Shown: piece after piece, positions 34,546 through 43,259 of the stretch | Numbering within the stretch: position 1 is the first letter of the stretch | How the letters are laid out: every line of letters starts with the position of its first letter | Assembly: GCA_903860975.1 (NCBI GenBank) | Contig: CAIOSI010000021.1 | Span: 62,001 to 126,000 of the forward strand | Length of the DNA stretch: 64,000 nucleotides | Source of the DNA: an uncultured Alphaproteobacteria bacterium | GTDB taxonomy: Bacteria; Pseudomonadota; Alphaproteobacteria; Caulobacterales; Caulobacteraceae | Direction of reading: 5' to 3' | Notes under the pieces: model-generated | What the model was told of the DNA's origin: nothing | The model's database searches: none | What the model saw: only the letters and a program-made list of their open reading frames with translations | Translations under genes and position numbers: made by a program

Positions 34546-34693
34546 CGGACGCTGCGGACGTCAGCGATCACGGCTGTGGCCCTTTACAGATCGTACATCG
34601 CAAAGCCGATGTAAGGCTGTTGATCTGCCTGGCAGGCGTGGTGAGATAGCGTGGCGCCTTGTTCTGGTCGCTCTGCGGCGGCAGGTTGTTGCT

Positions 34694-35236
34694 ATGCGCT
34701 CAATCGCCCTTCGACTTGTTTTCGTCTTGTCCCTCTGGGGTGGAGCTGTTTTGGCTGCGCCCGCCCCGCAAGGCAAAGAGGTCTCACCGGTCACCGTCTA
34801 TGCCAGGACGGATGCGCCGAAAGTGGTGAAATCCTATCCGGCCGCGGGCCAGGTCTTGTCGGCAGGTGTGCTGGTGCTGAGCGTGACGTTCGACCAATCT
34901 ATGATGAAGAGTAGCTTCAACGTCGGCCCGACGGCGGGTGGCGAGATGCCCTCCTGCCTAAAAACACCGCGCCTGCTAGACGATAGTCGAACCTTTGTTT
35001 TTCTCTGTACGACCCAACCGAACAAGGCTTATGCGCTGAGCTTCAACGACACGCCTGAGGGCGGGTTCGAGAACGTCTCCGAACATCGCGCGGCACCCTC
35101 GACCTTGGCCTTCACCACGACTGACGCCAATGGTCCCAATACACTGCGTGAGGCGATGAAGGCGGCGGGTCTTCGGCCTATCGACATGCCGATTCAGGAA
35201 GCGCCTGACCGGCGCGGGGATAAGACCGGTCGCTGA
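34694..35236 (+). CDS. Exported protein with one Ig-like (SbsA-type) domain
   Basis: 180 residues from the ATG at 34694. A signal peptide is clear (basic start, then LRLVFVLSLWGGAVLAAPA with an AxA-like cleavage site). The mature part contains SYPAAGQVLSAGVLVLSVTFDQSMMKSSF, the opening of a bacterial Ig-like domain of the SbsA type, and then FVFLCTTQPNKAYALSF. Two cysteines, in CLKTP and LCTT, could form a disulfide. Function is unknown. A longer open frame on the left would overlap the divergent gamma-glutamyltransferase and is not supported. Confidence 0.72.
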   Translation: MRSIALRLVFVLSLWGGAVLAAPAPQGKEVSPVTVYARTDAPKVVKSYPAAGQVLSAGVLVLSVTFDQSMMKSSFNVGPTAGGEMPSCLKTPRLLDDSRTFVFLCTTQPNKAYALSFNDTPEGGFENVSEHRAAPSTLAFTTTDANGPNTLREAMKAAGLRPIDMPIQEAPDRRGDKTGR

Positions 35237-35314
35237 GGCGATGTCATGAACGAGTGGTAACTGGCGTCGCGGCCAACGGGCCCTTACATTCCCGTGCTCA
35301 GGGAGATTCCGACA

Positions 35315-36352
35315 ATGACTCGTCTTCGGAAAAAGATTTCGGCCGCGCTTGGCGTGACCTTGGCGCTCAGCATGTTTGTCGCGGCTCCGGCCGACGCGCG
35401 TAGGGGGGGCAGTTTCGGCAGTCGGGGCTCGCGCACCTATTCTGCGCCGAGGTCCACGCCCACAGCGCCATCCTACGTGGCGCCGGTGCAGCGCTCGATG
35501 ACGGCGCCGGGCGCGACGGGGACCCAGCCGGGCGGCGCGTTTGCGCCGAGACCGGGCATGGCGGGCTACAGCGGCTATCGGCCGGGCGGCGGGCTATTCG
35601 GTGGCTTCAGGGGCGGTGGTTTCCTGGGTGGTTTGGTCGCTGGCGGCCTGATCGGCGGCCTTATGGGCCACGGCTGGGGTGGCGGTTGGGGCGGCGGCGG
35701 CTGGGGTGGCGGTGGCGGTGGGCTGCTGACGATCATCCTCCAGGCCGCAATCTTGTTCTTCATCATCTCGATGGTCTCTCGCCTGTTCTTTCGACGCGGC
35801 GGCCCTCAATTGTCGCCATTTTCGGCGCAGCAGCCGGCCTATGGCGGGGAGGGCTTCAGCGGACCCCTAGGCGGTGGCGGTGGCGGCGGCGGATTCGGCG
35901 CAGGGCCGGCCACGGCGCCTTTTGTGCCGACGACAGGACCTTCCTGGGAGATCCCGATCACCGCGCAAGACCAGTCGACCTTCGAGACCCTTCTGAAGGA
36001 AGTACAGGACGCGTTTGGGCGCGAAGACTACGCCGCCCTTCGCGATCGCTGTACGCCTGAAATCGTGTCCTACCTGTCTGAGGAACTGAGCGATAACGCC
36101 ACCCACGGTCGGAAGAACGAAGTTACGGGCACCCGTCTCCTGCAGGCCGATGTCGGCGAGGCCTGGCGCGAGGGCGATACCGAATATGCGACCGCCGCGA
36201 TGAAGTACGAAAGCATTGACCTGATGCGCGATCGTTCGAGCGGCGCTGTGCTTTCGGGTGACCCGAACATTGCTAGCCAGACAACAGAGCTGTGGACGTT
36301 CGCGCGGCACATCGGCGGAGCCTGGAAGCTGTCGGCGATCCAGGAAACCTAA
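35315..36352 (+). CDS. Tim44-like domain membrane protein with Gly-rich region
   Basis: 345 residues from an ATG preceded by GGGAG. A signal peptide (ALGVTLALSMFVAAPADA) is followed by an Arg/Ser/Pro-rich linker and a striking glycine-rich stretch at about residues 90-140 (units like GGGWGGGG), then one membrane helix (LLTIILQAAILFFIISMVSR). A second Gly run precedes the C-terminal TIM44-like domain (FETLLKEVQDAFGREDYAALRDRCTPEIVSYL). Similar proteins occur in many alphaproteobacteria without a known role. The TIM44 domain suggests attachment to lipids or to a membrane protein complex. It lies in the same direction as the Ig-like gene, 78 bases after it. Confidence 0.85.
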   Translation: MTRLRKKISAALGVTLALSMFVAAPADARRGGSFGSRGSRTYSAPRSTPTAPSYVAPVQRSMTAPGATGTQPGGAFAPRPGMAGYSGYRPGGGLFGGFRGGGFLGGLVAGGLIGGLMGHGWGGGWGGGGWGGGGGGLLTIILQAAILFFIISMVSRLFFRRGGPQLSPFSAQQPAYGGEGFSGPLGGGGGGGGFGAGPATAPFVPTTGPSWEIPITAQDQSTFETLLKEVQDAFGREDYAALRDRCTPEIVSYLSEELSDNATHGRKNEVTGTRLLQADVGEAWREGDTEYATAAMKYESIDLMRDRSSGAVLSGDPNIASQTTELWTFARHIGGAWKLSAIQET

Positions 36353-36553
36353 GCCCGGCGCTGCGCCGTCGACAGGTGATCTGCAGGGCGTCTTGGTCGC
36401 CAGAGGGCGTCAGCGTCTTTGGGGATGTTCATCACCAGCGCGTTGAGCGCAAACGCGAGGTGCTGGGCGATTTCGGCACCAACCGCGCACTTGACCAAGA
36501 TATAAAGCAACAGGGTTGGCGAGACGCCGTGACCCGGCCTCGCCGTGGAAGCC

Positions 36554-37798
36554 TCAGATCGGGTCTTCGAGAGACCGCGCCAGCGGCGTGAAGAGCTTTG
36601 GGCCGGTCTCGGTCATCTGCCAGCAATCCTCCAGTCGAATGCCGAATTCGCCGGGAATATAGATGCCGGGCTCGTCCGAAAAACACATGCCGGGTGCAAG
36701 CTGCGTCTTATCGCCATGAACCAGGTATGGCGGTTCGTGGCCGTCGAGGCCGATGCCATGCCCTGTGCGGTGCGATAAGCCGGGCAGATGGTAGCCGGGA
36801 CCCCAGCCTTCCGTTTCATAATAGGCGCGTACCGCATCGTCGATCGCGCCGACAGAAGAGCCGGGCTTTGCGCTCGCCAGTGCGATCTCCTGCCCGCGCC
36901 TGACCGTGTCCCAGACCCGCTGCTGTTTTGCGCTCGGCTTGCCCAGCACCAAGGTGCGGGAGATATCGGACTGGTAGCCGTGCACCGTGCAGCCTACGTC
37001 CATCAGGATCACGGACCCTTCGCGCAGTGTCTGCTTCTGCTTAGAGCCGTGCGGATAGGCGCTGGCTTCGTTGATCAACACGAGCGAAAATTCCGGCGCG
37101 CCGCCCAGGGCTAACGTGGCCGAGTTCATCATTGCGCCGATCTCGCCTGGGTTCATCCCCGCATGCACATTGGTATGGACGTGGCGCAGGGCCGACAGCG
37201 TCACGTCGTTGGCGATCTGCATCAGGGCCAGTTCCGCGGGCGACTTGATCAGCCGGATCGCCCTTACAAGGTCATCACCTGAGACGACACGATACGCCGG
37301 CCCCGCCTCACGCACGCCTTCGACGATGAACAGCCGTGTGGTGGATTCAAAGGCGATCGGACCAGACATCACGCTGCGGTCGCGAAGCACCCCGACAATC
37401 CGTGCGAACGGGCTCTCATGTTCGTCCCATGCCCGAATTTCGCCTTCGATCGCGAGCGTCTCGCGGACGGAAGGCTCCTCGAAGGCCGGCGTGATGATGA
37501 CGATCTCGCCCTTCACCGGGATCACCGCCGCAGTGGTTCGCTCAGATCTACGCCACTGGACGCCGGTGAAATAGTCGAGGCTAGATCCCGGTTCCATGAT
37601 CATCGCCCCGCAGCCCCGCTCGGCCATCGCTCGCTGCAACCGGCCAATTCGCGCGCGCCGTTCCTCGACCGATATCGATTTGGCTCCGCCCGTCATTGGC
37701 TTCAGGCCAACCTGAGCAGCCTGGGAGCGCGGTGGCGCAAGGATCGCCATCGCCCCAAATGTGGCGGTGGCGGAGGCAAGAAACGCTCGGCGGCGCAT
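36554..37798 (-). CDS. M24-family metallopeptidase (Xaa-Pro aminopeptidase-like), exported
   Basis: 414 residues from the ATG at 37798. The N-terminus MRRRAFLASATATFGAMAIL is a signal of twin-arginine type (RRRAF). The creatinase N-domain precedes the catalytic domain. Its pita-bread-fold ligands appear in order: MDVGCTVHGYQSDISRT (Asp, Asp), RTGHGIGLDGHEPP (His), DEPGIYIPGEFGIRLED (Glu, Glu). It would cleave Xaa-Pro peptides in the periplasm. The reading frame also extends upstream without a stop; I chose 37798 because the signal begins there. No metabolic neighbour gives a specific role. About 200 bases without a supported gene separate it from the Tim44-like gene. Confidence 0.9.
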   Translation of the reverse strand: MRRRAFLASATATFGAMAILAPPRSQAAQVGLKPMTGGAKSISVEERRARIGRLQRAMAERGCGAMIMEPGSSLDYFTGVQWRRSERTTAAVIPVKGEIVIITPAFEEPSVRETLAIEGEIRAWDEHESPFARIVGVLRDRSVMSGPIAFESTTRLFIVEGVREAGPAYRVVSGDDLVRAIRLIKSPAELALMQIANDVTLSALRHVHTNVHAGMNPGEIGAMMNSATLALGGAPEFSLVLINEASAYPHGSKQKQTLREGSVILMDVGCTVHGYQSDISRTLVLGKPSAKQQRVWDTVRRGQEIALASAKPGSSVGAIDDAVRAYYETEGWGPGYHLPGLSHRTGHGIGLDGHEPPYLVHGDKTQLAPGMCFSDEPGIYIPGEFGIRLEDCWQMTETGPKLFTPLARSLEDPI

Positions 37799-38045
37799 GA
37801 CGACTCCAAAGTCTGGAAGCGGGCTCAGGATGCCGCGCCAAACGATCAGCGTCCAAGCCAAAGATGAGACCGTTTACGCGACGCTGAACACGCCAGGTTT
37901 GTTTGCGCCGGGTCGGTGAAATGGAACCTCCTGCGGCCAGAGGAGCTGAAGATCGGGCGCGTGATAGGTCCGCCATGGGCTCACACCTTGGTTTCATGTC
38001 CAAGATGCGGAACGCTGCGATCGTCTTTGATCTGGAACGGGAAAG

Positions 38046-38395
38046 CTAGCTTGCCAACAGCAGGGTGCCGGTGTTGAGCATGACGGCGCAGAGGCCGCGC
38101 CGCCAGGTGAAACGGTCTTTCAGGAACACCGCCGCCAAAACCGCAGCGAAGAGGATTGAGGTCTCCCGAAGACCAGAAACCTTGGCCATCACCGCCCTGG
38201 CGATGGTCCAAACGACGACGCCATAGGCGACGATGGAGATTGCGCCGCCGCCAGGGCCGCGAGGCCGGGGACCCAGCTCATCATCGTCATCGACCACAGC
38301 CGATCGGTGCCGCTGCGCAGCACCACGTTCCACGAAGCGTGCAGCAGGGCCCAGCCTAACAACAGGTCGACGATGAGCGGCGAGACCGAACTCAG
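38046..38395 (-). pseudogene. Remnant of an EamA/DMT-family transporter (internal deletion plus frameshift)
   Basis: Two pieces of an EamA transporter are joined in different frames. Reading left from about 38395 gives VSPLIVDLLLGWALLHASWNVVL and then GTDRLWSMTMMSW, which is the first helix and loop of the family. At about 38240 this runs into a GGCGGCGGC run, beyond which the next frame gives AISIVAYGVVVWTIARAV and GLRETSILFAAVLAAVFLKDR, the last helices. Some 160-180 residues of the middle are missing. The remnant ends at a stop codon at 38046. No good start codon is visible at its head, which abuts the end of the methyltransferase gene. Confidence 0.75.
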
Positions 38396-39054
38396 GGCAT
38401 CGCCCAGACGCAAGTCCGCTTCACCGCCATGTCTTCCAGCTCCCGCGTCGTGGCGACCTGGTACTCGGCGAGCTTGGTCAGGCCCGAGCGCGGGAAGTAG
38501 CTGCGGCCAGGATCGCCGATCAGGACCGTTGCACCAGCCGCTCGGGCGACGGCAAGCCAACCCAGAACCCGCTCGGCCAAGGGCTTTTCGTAACAGATGT
38601 CGCCTGCCAGGATGACCTCGGCCCAGGCCGGTGGCGGAGCGTCGAGAAGGTCGGCCGCCGCATAGGTGCATTGGACGTCGTTGACGGCTGTGTTCAACGC
38701 GACCGCGGCTTCGCAGTAGGCGTCGATATCGGCGCAGAGCACATCCTTGGCGCCCGCGATCATCGCGGCAATGCCCACCATTCCGGATCCTGTGGCGAAG
38801 TCGATCACCCGCTTTCCCGATACGGATTGTGGATGGTCGATCACATAGCGCGCGAGCGCTTGGCCGCCTGCCCAGGCGAAAGCCCAGAACGGCGGAGGCA
38901 GTCCGATCTCTTCTAAGTCCTCTTCGGTGAGCTTCCAGATCGGCGTGATCTCGTCGGCGAGGTGAAGCTCAATCTCGGCCACGTGCGGCGGGCGCTGCAG
39001 GCGGGTGTTGCCAACGATGAAATCGCGGCGGCCTTTCTGTGTGTTGGGGATCAT
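38392..39054 (-). CDS. Class I SAM-dependent methyltransferase, ETF-beta lysine methyltransferase-like
   Basis: 220 residues of the methyltransf_16 type. The N-terminus resembles the ETFBKMT group (VAEIELHLADEITPIWKLTEEDL). PPPFWAFAWAGGQALARYV and VIDFATGSGMVGIAAMIAGA give the substrate and SAM-binding strands, and LAGDICYEKPLAERV follows. Bacterial relatives methylate lysines of the electron transfer flavoprotein beta subunit. No etf genes are nearby, so this role rests on likeness alone. It is the first gene of a leftward pair whose second member, the EamA remnant, is broken. Confidence 0.82.
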   Translation of the reverse strand: MIPNTQKGRRDFIVGNTRLQRPPHVAEIELHLADEITPIWKLTEEDLEEIGLPPPFWAFAWAGGQALARYVIDHPQSVSGKRVIDFATGSGMVGIAAMIAGAKDVLCADIDAYCEAAVALNTAVNDVQCTYAAADLLDAPPPAWAEVILAGDICYEKPLAERVLGWLAVARAAGATVLIGDPGRSYFPRSGLTKLAEYQVATTRELEDMAVKRTCVWAMP

Positions 39055-39412
39055 CCAGAACCAGTCGAGGCGCCAAGGGGCGAGGTCAAGGCCGGCTTGT
39101 TTTTCGAAAGGCAGCGCCCCTGGCCCTGTCTAGGGGGAGGAGGAAGGACCAGGGGCTACCTTGAGCGCTCGCGGGGGGACGCGGCGTAAGATGAGGATCG
39201 GATGCGGCGGTAAGCGCACGGTAAAGAAACGAACGGTTTTTGGACTGTCAGGTTCGAAGATTCCGTCATTTTGGCGGTTCGGCGCAATCGTATCGGCATG
39301 GCCGGAATTCGAACTCAGCGATGCAGGAGGCCACCGGCCCCAAGCGTAAGGCAACGGCGGACCAACCTGGTGGAGCTTTCTTCGATGCCCTATTTTGGGG
39401 GCGGGCAATCAG

Positions 39413-39429
39413 AAATATCGTCGATATTT
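39413..39429. promoter_or_regulatory. Perfect palindrome AAATATCG-T-CGATATTT, candidate operator
   Basis: An 8-1-8 inverted repeat with no mismatch in AT-rich sequence, about 10 bases upstream of the proposed -35 box of the S10 peptidase gene. This position suits an activator or repressor dimer. The regulator is unknown. Confidence 0.55.
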
Positions 39430-39438
39430 GGGCTTCTG

Positions 39439-39467
39439 TTGTCAAAGTCGGCCCCTGCGGCCTAGCT
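39439..39467 (+). promoter_or_regulatory. Candidate sigma-70 promoter of the S10 peptidase gene
   Basis: TTGTCA and CTAGCT are separated by 17 bases and followed by the start codon about 30 bases later. The -35 is a good match and the -10 a weak one, as is usual in alphaproteobacteria. It was picked by eye only. Confidence 0.4.
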
Positions 39468-39498
39468 TGCGCACACAAATTTTCGGGGGGTGTCTACC

Positions 39499-41163
39499 GT
39501 GTTGAGGAAAGTCTTGTTGGCTGGGGCCTCTATGGCCCTGGTCGCCACTATGGCGATGGCTCAGGCTCAGGCTCCGGCTGCGGAGCGGCCTAGCGCCGGG
39601 CGAGCGGCGAGCTCGGCCGCCGAACCGACTGAGGCCAAGAAGCCGGAAGCCCGAACTTCGGATTCCAGCGCCGTCCTCTTCAGGCCAGAGAGCGTCAAGT
39701 CCGAAGGCACGGTCACCGTCGGTGGCCAGGCTATCGCCTACAATGCCGTCGCCGGCACCCTCATCGTTCATCCCCGCGGGTGGGATGACGCGGCCAAGGC
39801 CGGCGCTGAAGGCAATCCCCAGGCGGAAGCCTCGATGTTCTATGCGGCCTACTTCAAGAAGGGTGCGCCGTCGGCCGATCGGCCGATCACCTTCATCTAC
39901 AACGGTGGTCCCGGCTCCTCGACGATGTGGCTTCACATGGGCGCCTTCGGACCTCGGCGCATTGTCACTGTCGATAACGGCGATCACACACCGGCTGCGC
40001 CCTATTCGGTGGTCAACAACAACGCCTCGCTGATGGACGTCAGCGACATGGTGTTCATCGATGCGCCTGGTGCCGGCTTCTCGCGCATCGCGGGAAAGGA
40101 CAAGGAAAAGGCGTTCTGGGGCGTCGACGAGGACGGCTACGCCTTCAGCCAGTTTATCCTGCAGTTCCTGTCGCAGTACGGTCGCTGGAACAGCCCGAAG
40201 TACTTGTTCGGCGAAAGCTATGGCACACCGCGCTCGGCGGTGCTGATCAACGACCTTGAGACCGGCGACAGCGTCGACTTCAACGGCGTGATCTTGCTCT
40301 CGCAGATCTTGAATTTTTCTCTCAGTGTCGATGGTGCCGAGAACAACCCCGGCAGCGACCAAGCTTACATTACCGCCTTGCCAACCTACGCGGCGACCGC
40401 GTGGTCGCGCAATCTGGTCCCCAATAAGCCAGCCACGATCGAAGCCTACATGAAGGAAGTCGAGCATTGGGCGATGGGCGACTACGCCTTGGCTCTGCAG
40501 CAGGGCGCCGAGCTCGACCCGGCCAAGAAGAAGGCGATCGCTGAGCAGTATGCACACTACACAGGTCTTCCCGCGGCCTACGTGCTGCGCGCCGATCTGC
40601 GTATTACCGGCGGGGAGTTCGAGAAGGAACTTCAGGTCGATAAAGGCCTGACCACCGGGCGCCTCGACACGCGCTTCCAAGGTCCCGATATGGACCCGTT
40701 GTCGAAGGAGGCGTCCTATGACCCGCAAGCTGCGGCGTTGAGCTCGGCTTACGTCTCAGCCTTCAACGATTACGCCCGGCGGACTCTGGGGTACGGCGAG
40801 GGCAAGGCCTTTAAGCCCAGCGTCAACGTTTTCCGCTTCTGGAACAACGCTCACGTGCCTCCAGGTCGCGGCGGCGGCCCGGCGCGCGGTATGCTGAACG
40901 TCATGCCCGATCTCGCTTCGGCGATGAAGTACAATCCGAGCCTGAAGGTTCTGCTGCTGGGTGGCTACTACGACCTGGCGACGCCGTTCTTTGAGGGCTG
41001 GTACGAGATGAAACACCTGCCGATCCCCGACGCCCTGCAGGCCAACATTTCCTATCACTACTATGAATCTGGCCACATGGTTTACGCTAAGGAACAGTCG
41101 CTAAGGGCGCTGCACGACGACGTGGCGAATTTCATTTCCAAGACCGCCCATACTGCTCGTTAG
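39499..41163 (+). CDS. Serine carboxypeptidase-like exported peptidase (family S10)
   Basis: 554 residues from the GTG at 39499, eight bases after a G-rich ribosome site; a GTG at 39490 would overlap that site. A signal peptide (KVLLAGASMALVATMAMAQA) and an Ala/Pro/Glu-rich linker come first. The alpha/beta-hydrolase core has IYNGGPGSSTMWLHMGAFGP (oxyanion hole), YLFGESYGTPRSA (nucleophile Ser in GESYG), GGYYDLATP (Asp) and YESGHMVY (His). Family S10 normally removes C-terminal residues at acidic pH in vacuoles. Bacterial homologues are exported and of unclear role. A palindrome and a promoter lie upstream, and a strong hairpin lies 22 bases past the stop. Confidence 0.92.
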   Translation: MLRKVLLAGASMALVATMAMAQAQAPAAERPSAGRAASSAAEPTEAKKPEARTSDSSAVLFRPESVKSEGTVTVGGQAIAYNAVAGTLIVHPRGWDDAAKAGAEGNPQAEASMFYAAYFKKGAPSADRPITFIYNGGPGSSTMWLHMGAFGPRRIVTVDNGDHTPAAPYSVVNNNASLMDVSDMVFIDAPGAGFSRIAGKDKEKAFWGVDEDGYAFSQFILQFLSQYGRWNSPKYLFGESYGTPRSAVLINDLETGDSVDFNGVILLSQILNFSLSVDGAENNPGSDQAYITALPTYAATAWSRNLVPNKPATIEAYMKEVEHWAMGDYALALQQGAELDPAKKKAIAEQYAHYTGLPAAYVLRADLRITGGEFEKELQVDKGLTTGRLDTRFQGPDMDPLSKEASYDPQAAALSSAYVSAFNDYARRTLGYGEGKAFKPSVNVFRFWNNAHVPPGRGGGPARGMLNVMPDLASAMKYNPSLKVLLLGGYYDLATPFFEGWYEMKHLPIPDALQANISYHYYESGHMVYAKEQSLRALHDDVANFISKTAHTAR

Positions 41164-41803
41164 TGGCCGTAGGTTGAAGCCCGCTCCGCTCACGTCTCGG
41201 CTAGACCGAGCATGAGCGGAGGCGCGATGAGCTGGCCTGCTTTGGCGCGCTTTCAGGCTGATGCTCCTTCTGGGGGTTGTCGGCGTGCCGCCTGTGTTTC
41301 GGCATGGTGCATGCGGTATTGCCGATGTCGGTGCCGTTGACCGATCTGATTGATCAGCAGGGTTTGGTCCATCAGGAGGATCAGACCTATGACCCATCCA
41401 CCATCCGAGGAGCGCATGTCCTTCGGCAAGCTTTCAATCGGGTGGACTGTCCCCCATGCGAGCCCCAAGCCCGGCAGGGCGTTGTCGGGCCTGCCCAATG
41501 GTGACTTTAGCTGTTCGTCGAACTCCCAGGCCGCGTTTGCACATCACCGACCGCTGCAGCCTCGATCGGTGCCTGTCGTGCGCGCGACTTCAACGAAGGG
41601 CTCTGATCCATGTCGGTTTCGGAATAAACAGGCTGAGTTTTCATCCTCCAGAATTTATCGGCGATCGTCACAGGCGGGCAGTTGCAATGCGGTGCGGCGA
41701 GATGCACCAAGTTGCAGGCGTGCAGGCCGCATAACCCAGTTCTGCCGTTCCCTGAGCCTGACGGCACCGGTATCTTGGCGGCGTAAACATCGAGGGTGGG
41801 TCA
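41164..41803. other. Long intergenic region after the S10 peptidase gene
   Basis: 640 bases in which I find no convincing gene. A frame starting at 41398 (MTHPPSEERMSFGKLS) stays open past the next gene's start but has no family likeness and changes character midway. The left end holds the hairpin at 41186-41219. A short palindrome, CTGATTGATCAG, lies at 41346-41357. The stretch may hold decayed sequence. Confidence 0.5.
41186..41219 (+). terminator. Strong hairpin downstream of the S10 peptidase gene
   Basis: An outer stem CCGCTCA/TGAGCGG and an inner stem CTCGG/CCGAG enclose a five-base loop, with small internal bulges. It starts 22 bases after the stop codon. No T-run follows, so it may stabilise the transcript end rather than act as a full intrinsic terminator. 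Confidence 0.45.
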
Positions 41804-42826
41804 ATGAACGGCGAGACGGTGCTCGTGACCGGTGGGTCCGGCTATATCGCCGGATGGTGCGTGGCGGGTTTATTGCAGCAGGGCTATGTCGTCCGCACGA
41901 CGGTTCGCGACCTTTCCAAAGAGGCTGCGGTGCGAGCTTCGCTTGGAAAGATCACCGATCCGGGCAACCGCCTCAGCTTCTATGCCGCCAACCTGACGGC
42001 TGATGCCGGCTGGGATGAGGCTGTCAGCGGTTGCGACTACGTCTTGCACGTCGCCTCGCCCCTAGGGGTCGCTGACCCGAAGGACCCCAACGATCTCATC
42101 ATCCCCGCCCGTGAGGGCGCCAAACGCGCAGTGACTGCGGCGATCAAGGCCGACGTCAAACGCATCGTCCTGACCTCCTCGGTCGCGGCTACAAGCAAGG
42201 GCTCTGGCGGCAGAGACTGGACCAGCGATGAGACGGTCTGGACGGATCTGGCCGCGCCTAAAGTCAGTGCCTATGCGCAATCTAAAACGCTAGCTGAGCG
42301 GGCGGCCTGGGCCTTGATCCAAGCCTGCAGCGGTCAGACGACGCTGGCCACGGTGAACCCTGCGCTTGTGCTGGGTCCGGTCACCAGTGACGACTTCTCA
42401 GAGTCCGTGCAGGTGGTCGAGCGCCTGCTATCAGGCCGGGTGCCAGGCCTGCCGCGTCTGGGTTTCAACGTGGTCGATGTACGCGACGTGGCCGATTTAC
42501 ACATCCGGGCCATGACGGATCCGCAAGCCGCTGGGCAGAGGTTCATTGCGGCGGCCAATTTTGCCTGGATGGGCGAGATCGCACAGTTGCTGCGTGAGCG
42601 ACTGGGCGAAGACGCAGCGAAGGTCCCGACCCGAAAGGTGCCTGACTGCGTGGTCCGTCTGGCCGGCCTTTTTGACAAAGACCTGGGCTCTGTCGCCCCG
42701 AGCCTGGGGCACACGCATGACTACACCTGCGAAAAAGCGCAGCGTCTGTTGGGCTGGAAGCCACGCCCACTGGAAGAAACGATATTGGACTGTGCCAACA
42801 GCCTGATTGCGTCGGGCGCGGTTTAA
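41804..42826 (+). CDS. NAD(P)-dependent reductase of the dihydroflavonol reductase-like SDR group
   Basis: 340 residues. The N-terminus VLVTGGSGYIAGWCVAGLLQQGY is the Rossmann motif. VLHVASPLG is the strand that in DFR-like enzymes precedes the catalytic Ser (VLTSSVAAT), and YAQSKTLAERAAW has the YxxxK pair. These extended SDRs reduce aldehydes or ketones such as methylglyoxal with NADPH; the substrate here is open. It is followed four bases later by a small YjbR gene on the same strand, so they are probably cotranscribed. Confidence 0.88.
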   Translation: MNGETVLVTGGSGYIAGWCVAGLLQQGYVVRTTVRDLSKEAAVRASLGKITDPGNRLSFYAANLTADAGWDEAVSGCDYVLHVASPLGVADPKDPNDLIIPAREGAKRAVTAAIKADVKRIVLTSSVAATSKGSGGRDWTSDETVWTDLAAPKVSAYAQSKTLAERAAWALIQACSGQTTLATVNPALVLGPVTSDDFSESVQVVERLLSGRVPGLPRLGFNVVDVRDVADLHIRAMTDPQAAGQRFIAAANFAWMGEIAQLLRERLGEDAAKVPTRKVPDCVVRLAGLFDKDLGSVAPSLGHTHDYTCEKAQRLLGWKPRPLEETILDCANSLIASGAV

Positions 42827-42830
42827 GCTG

Positions 42831-43214
42831 ATGGCAGGGCCTGACGAAGACGAGGATTTGGCGCGGTTGCGCCGTCTTTGCCTTGCGTTGCCCGAGACCG
42901 GCGAGCGTCTTTCGCACGGTATGCCAGCCTTCGACGTGGCCGGGAAAATGTTCTGCTATTTCTGGAATAATCACCACGGCGACGGGCTGACAGCAGCTTG
43001 CGTCAAGACCTTGGGGCGAGACGAACAGGACCTGCTGATCGAGGCCGCGCCTGGGATCTATTGCTGGCTACCTTATCTCAGTTCCTCAGGCTGGATCGGT
43101 ATAAACCTGGCGGCGGGCGATTTTGACTGGGCGCATCTGGAGGCCCGAGTCTTGAGCAGCTGGCGGCTCGCCGCGCCGAAGCGGCTGTCGGCGATCTCGC
43201 CTCTCTCGACCTAG
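42831..43214 (+). CDS. MmcQ/YjbR family protein (second copy in the window)
   Basis: 127 residues from the ATG at 42831. LARLRRLCLALPETGERLSHGMPAFDV is the family's opening helix and strand, and GWIGINLAAGDFDWAHLEARVLSSWRLAAPKRL its closing helix. It has an internal stretch, WNNHHGDGLTAACVKTLG, in the usual ligand loop position. It is clearly distinct from the copy at 32.3 kb. Function is unknown. It starts four bases after the SDR stop codon. Confidence 0.85.
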   Translation: MAGPDEDEDLARLRRLCLALPETGERLSHGMPAFDVAGKMFCYFWNNHHGDGLTAACVKTLGRDEQDLLIEAAPGIYCWLPYLSSSGWIGINLAAGDFDWAHLEARVLSSWRLAAPKRLSAISPLST

Positions 43215-43259
43215 GCGCTTGGGCCGCCTAGTGTCCCTTGTCGGCTTCAGTGGGGCTCA

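Larger units (their letters stand above)
39055..39498. other. Intergenic region with promoter and operator-like signals for the S10 peptidase gene
   Basis: 444 bases without a supported gene. The left part holds a 10-of-11 inverted repeat (39117-39127 with 39145-39155) that could fold into a hairpin. The right part holds a perfect palindrome (39413-39429) and, just after it, a sigma-70-like promoter: TTGTCA at 39439-39444 and CTAGCT at 39462-39467, 17 bases apart. A G-rich run at 39485-39490 serves as the ribosome site. Confidence 0.55.

Noticed and set aside
34040..34693. N-terminal extension of the Ig-like exported protein
   Set aside because: It overlaps the divergent gamma-glutamyltransferase; a proper signal peptide starts at 34694.
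36353..36553. Minus-strand stretch reading LLYILVKCAVGAEIAQHLAFALNALVMNIP after the M24 peptidase gene
   Set aside because: It looks protein-like, but it has only a TTG start, no ribosome site and no family I recognise, so it is not supported as a gene.
41398..42003. Open frame beginning MTHPPSEERMSFGKLS before the SDR gene
   Set aside because: It runs into the start of the SDR gene in another frame and has no recognisable domain.
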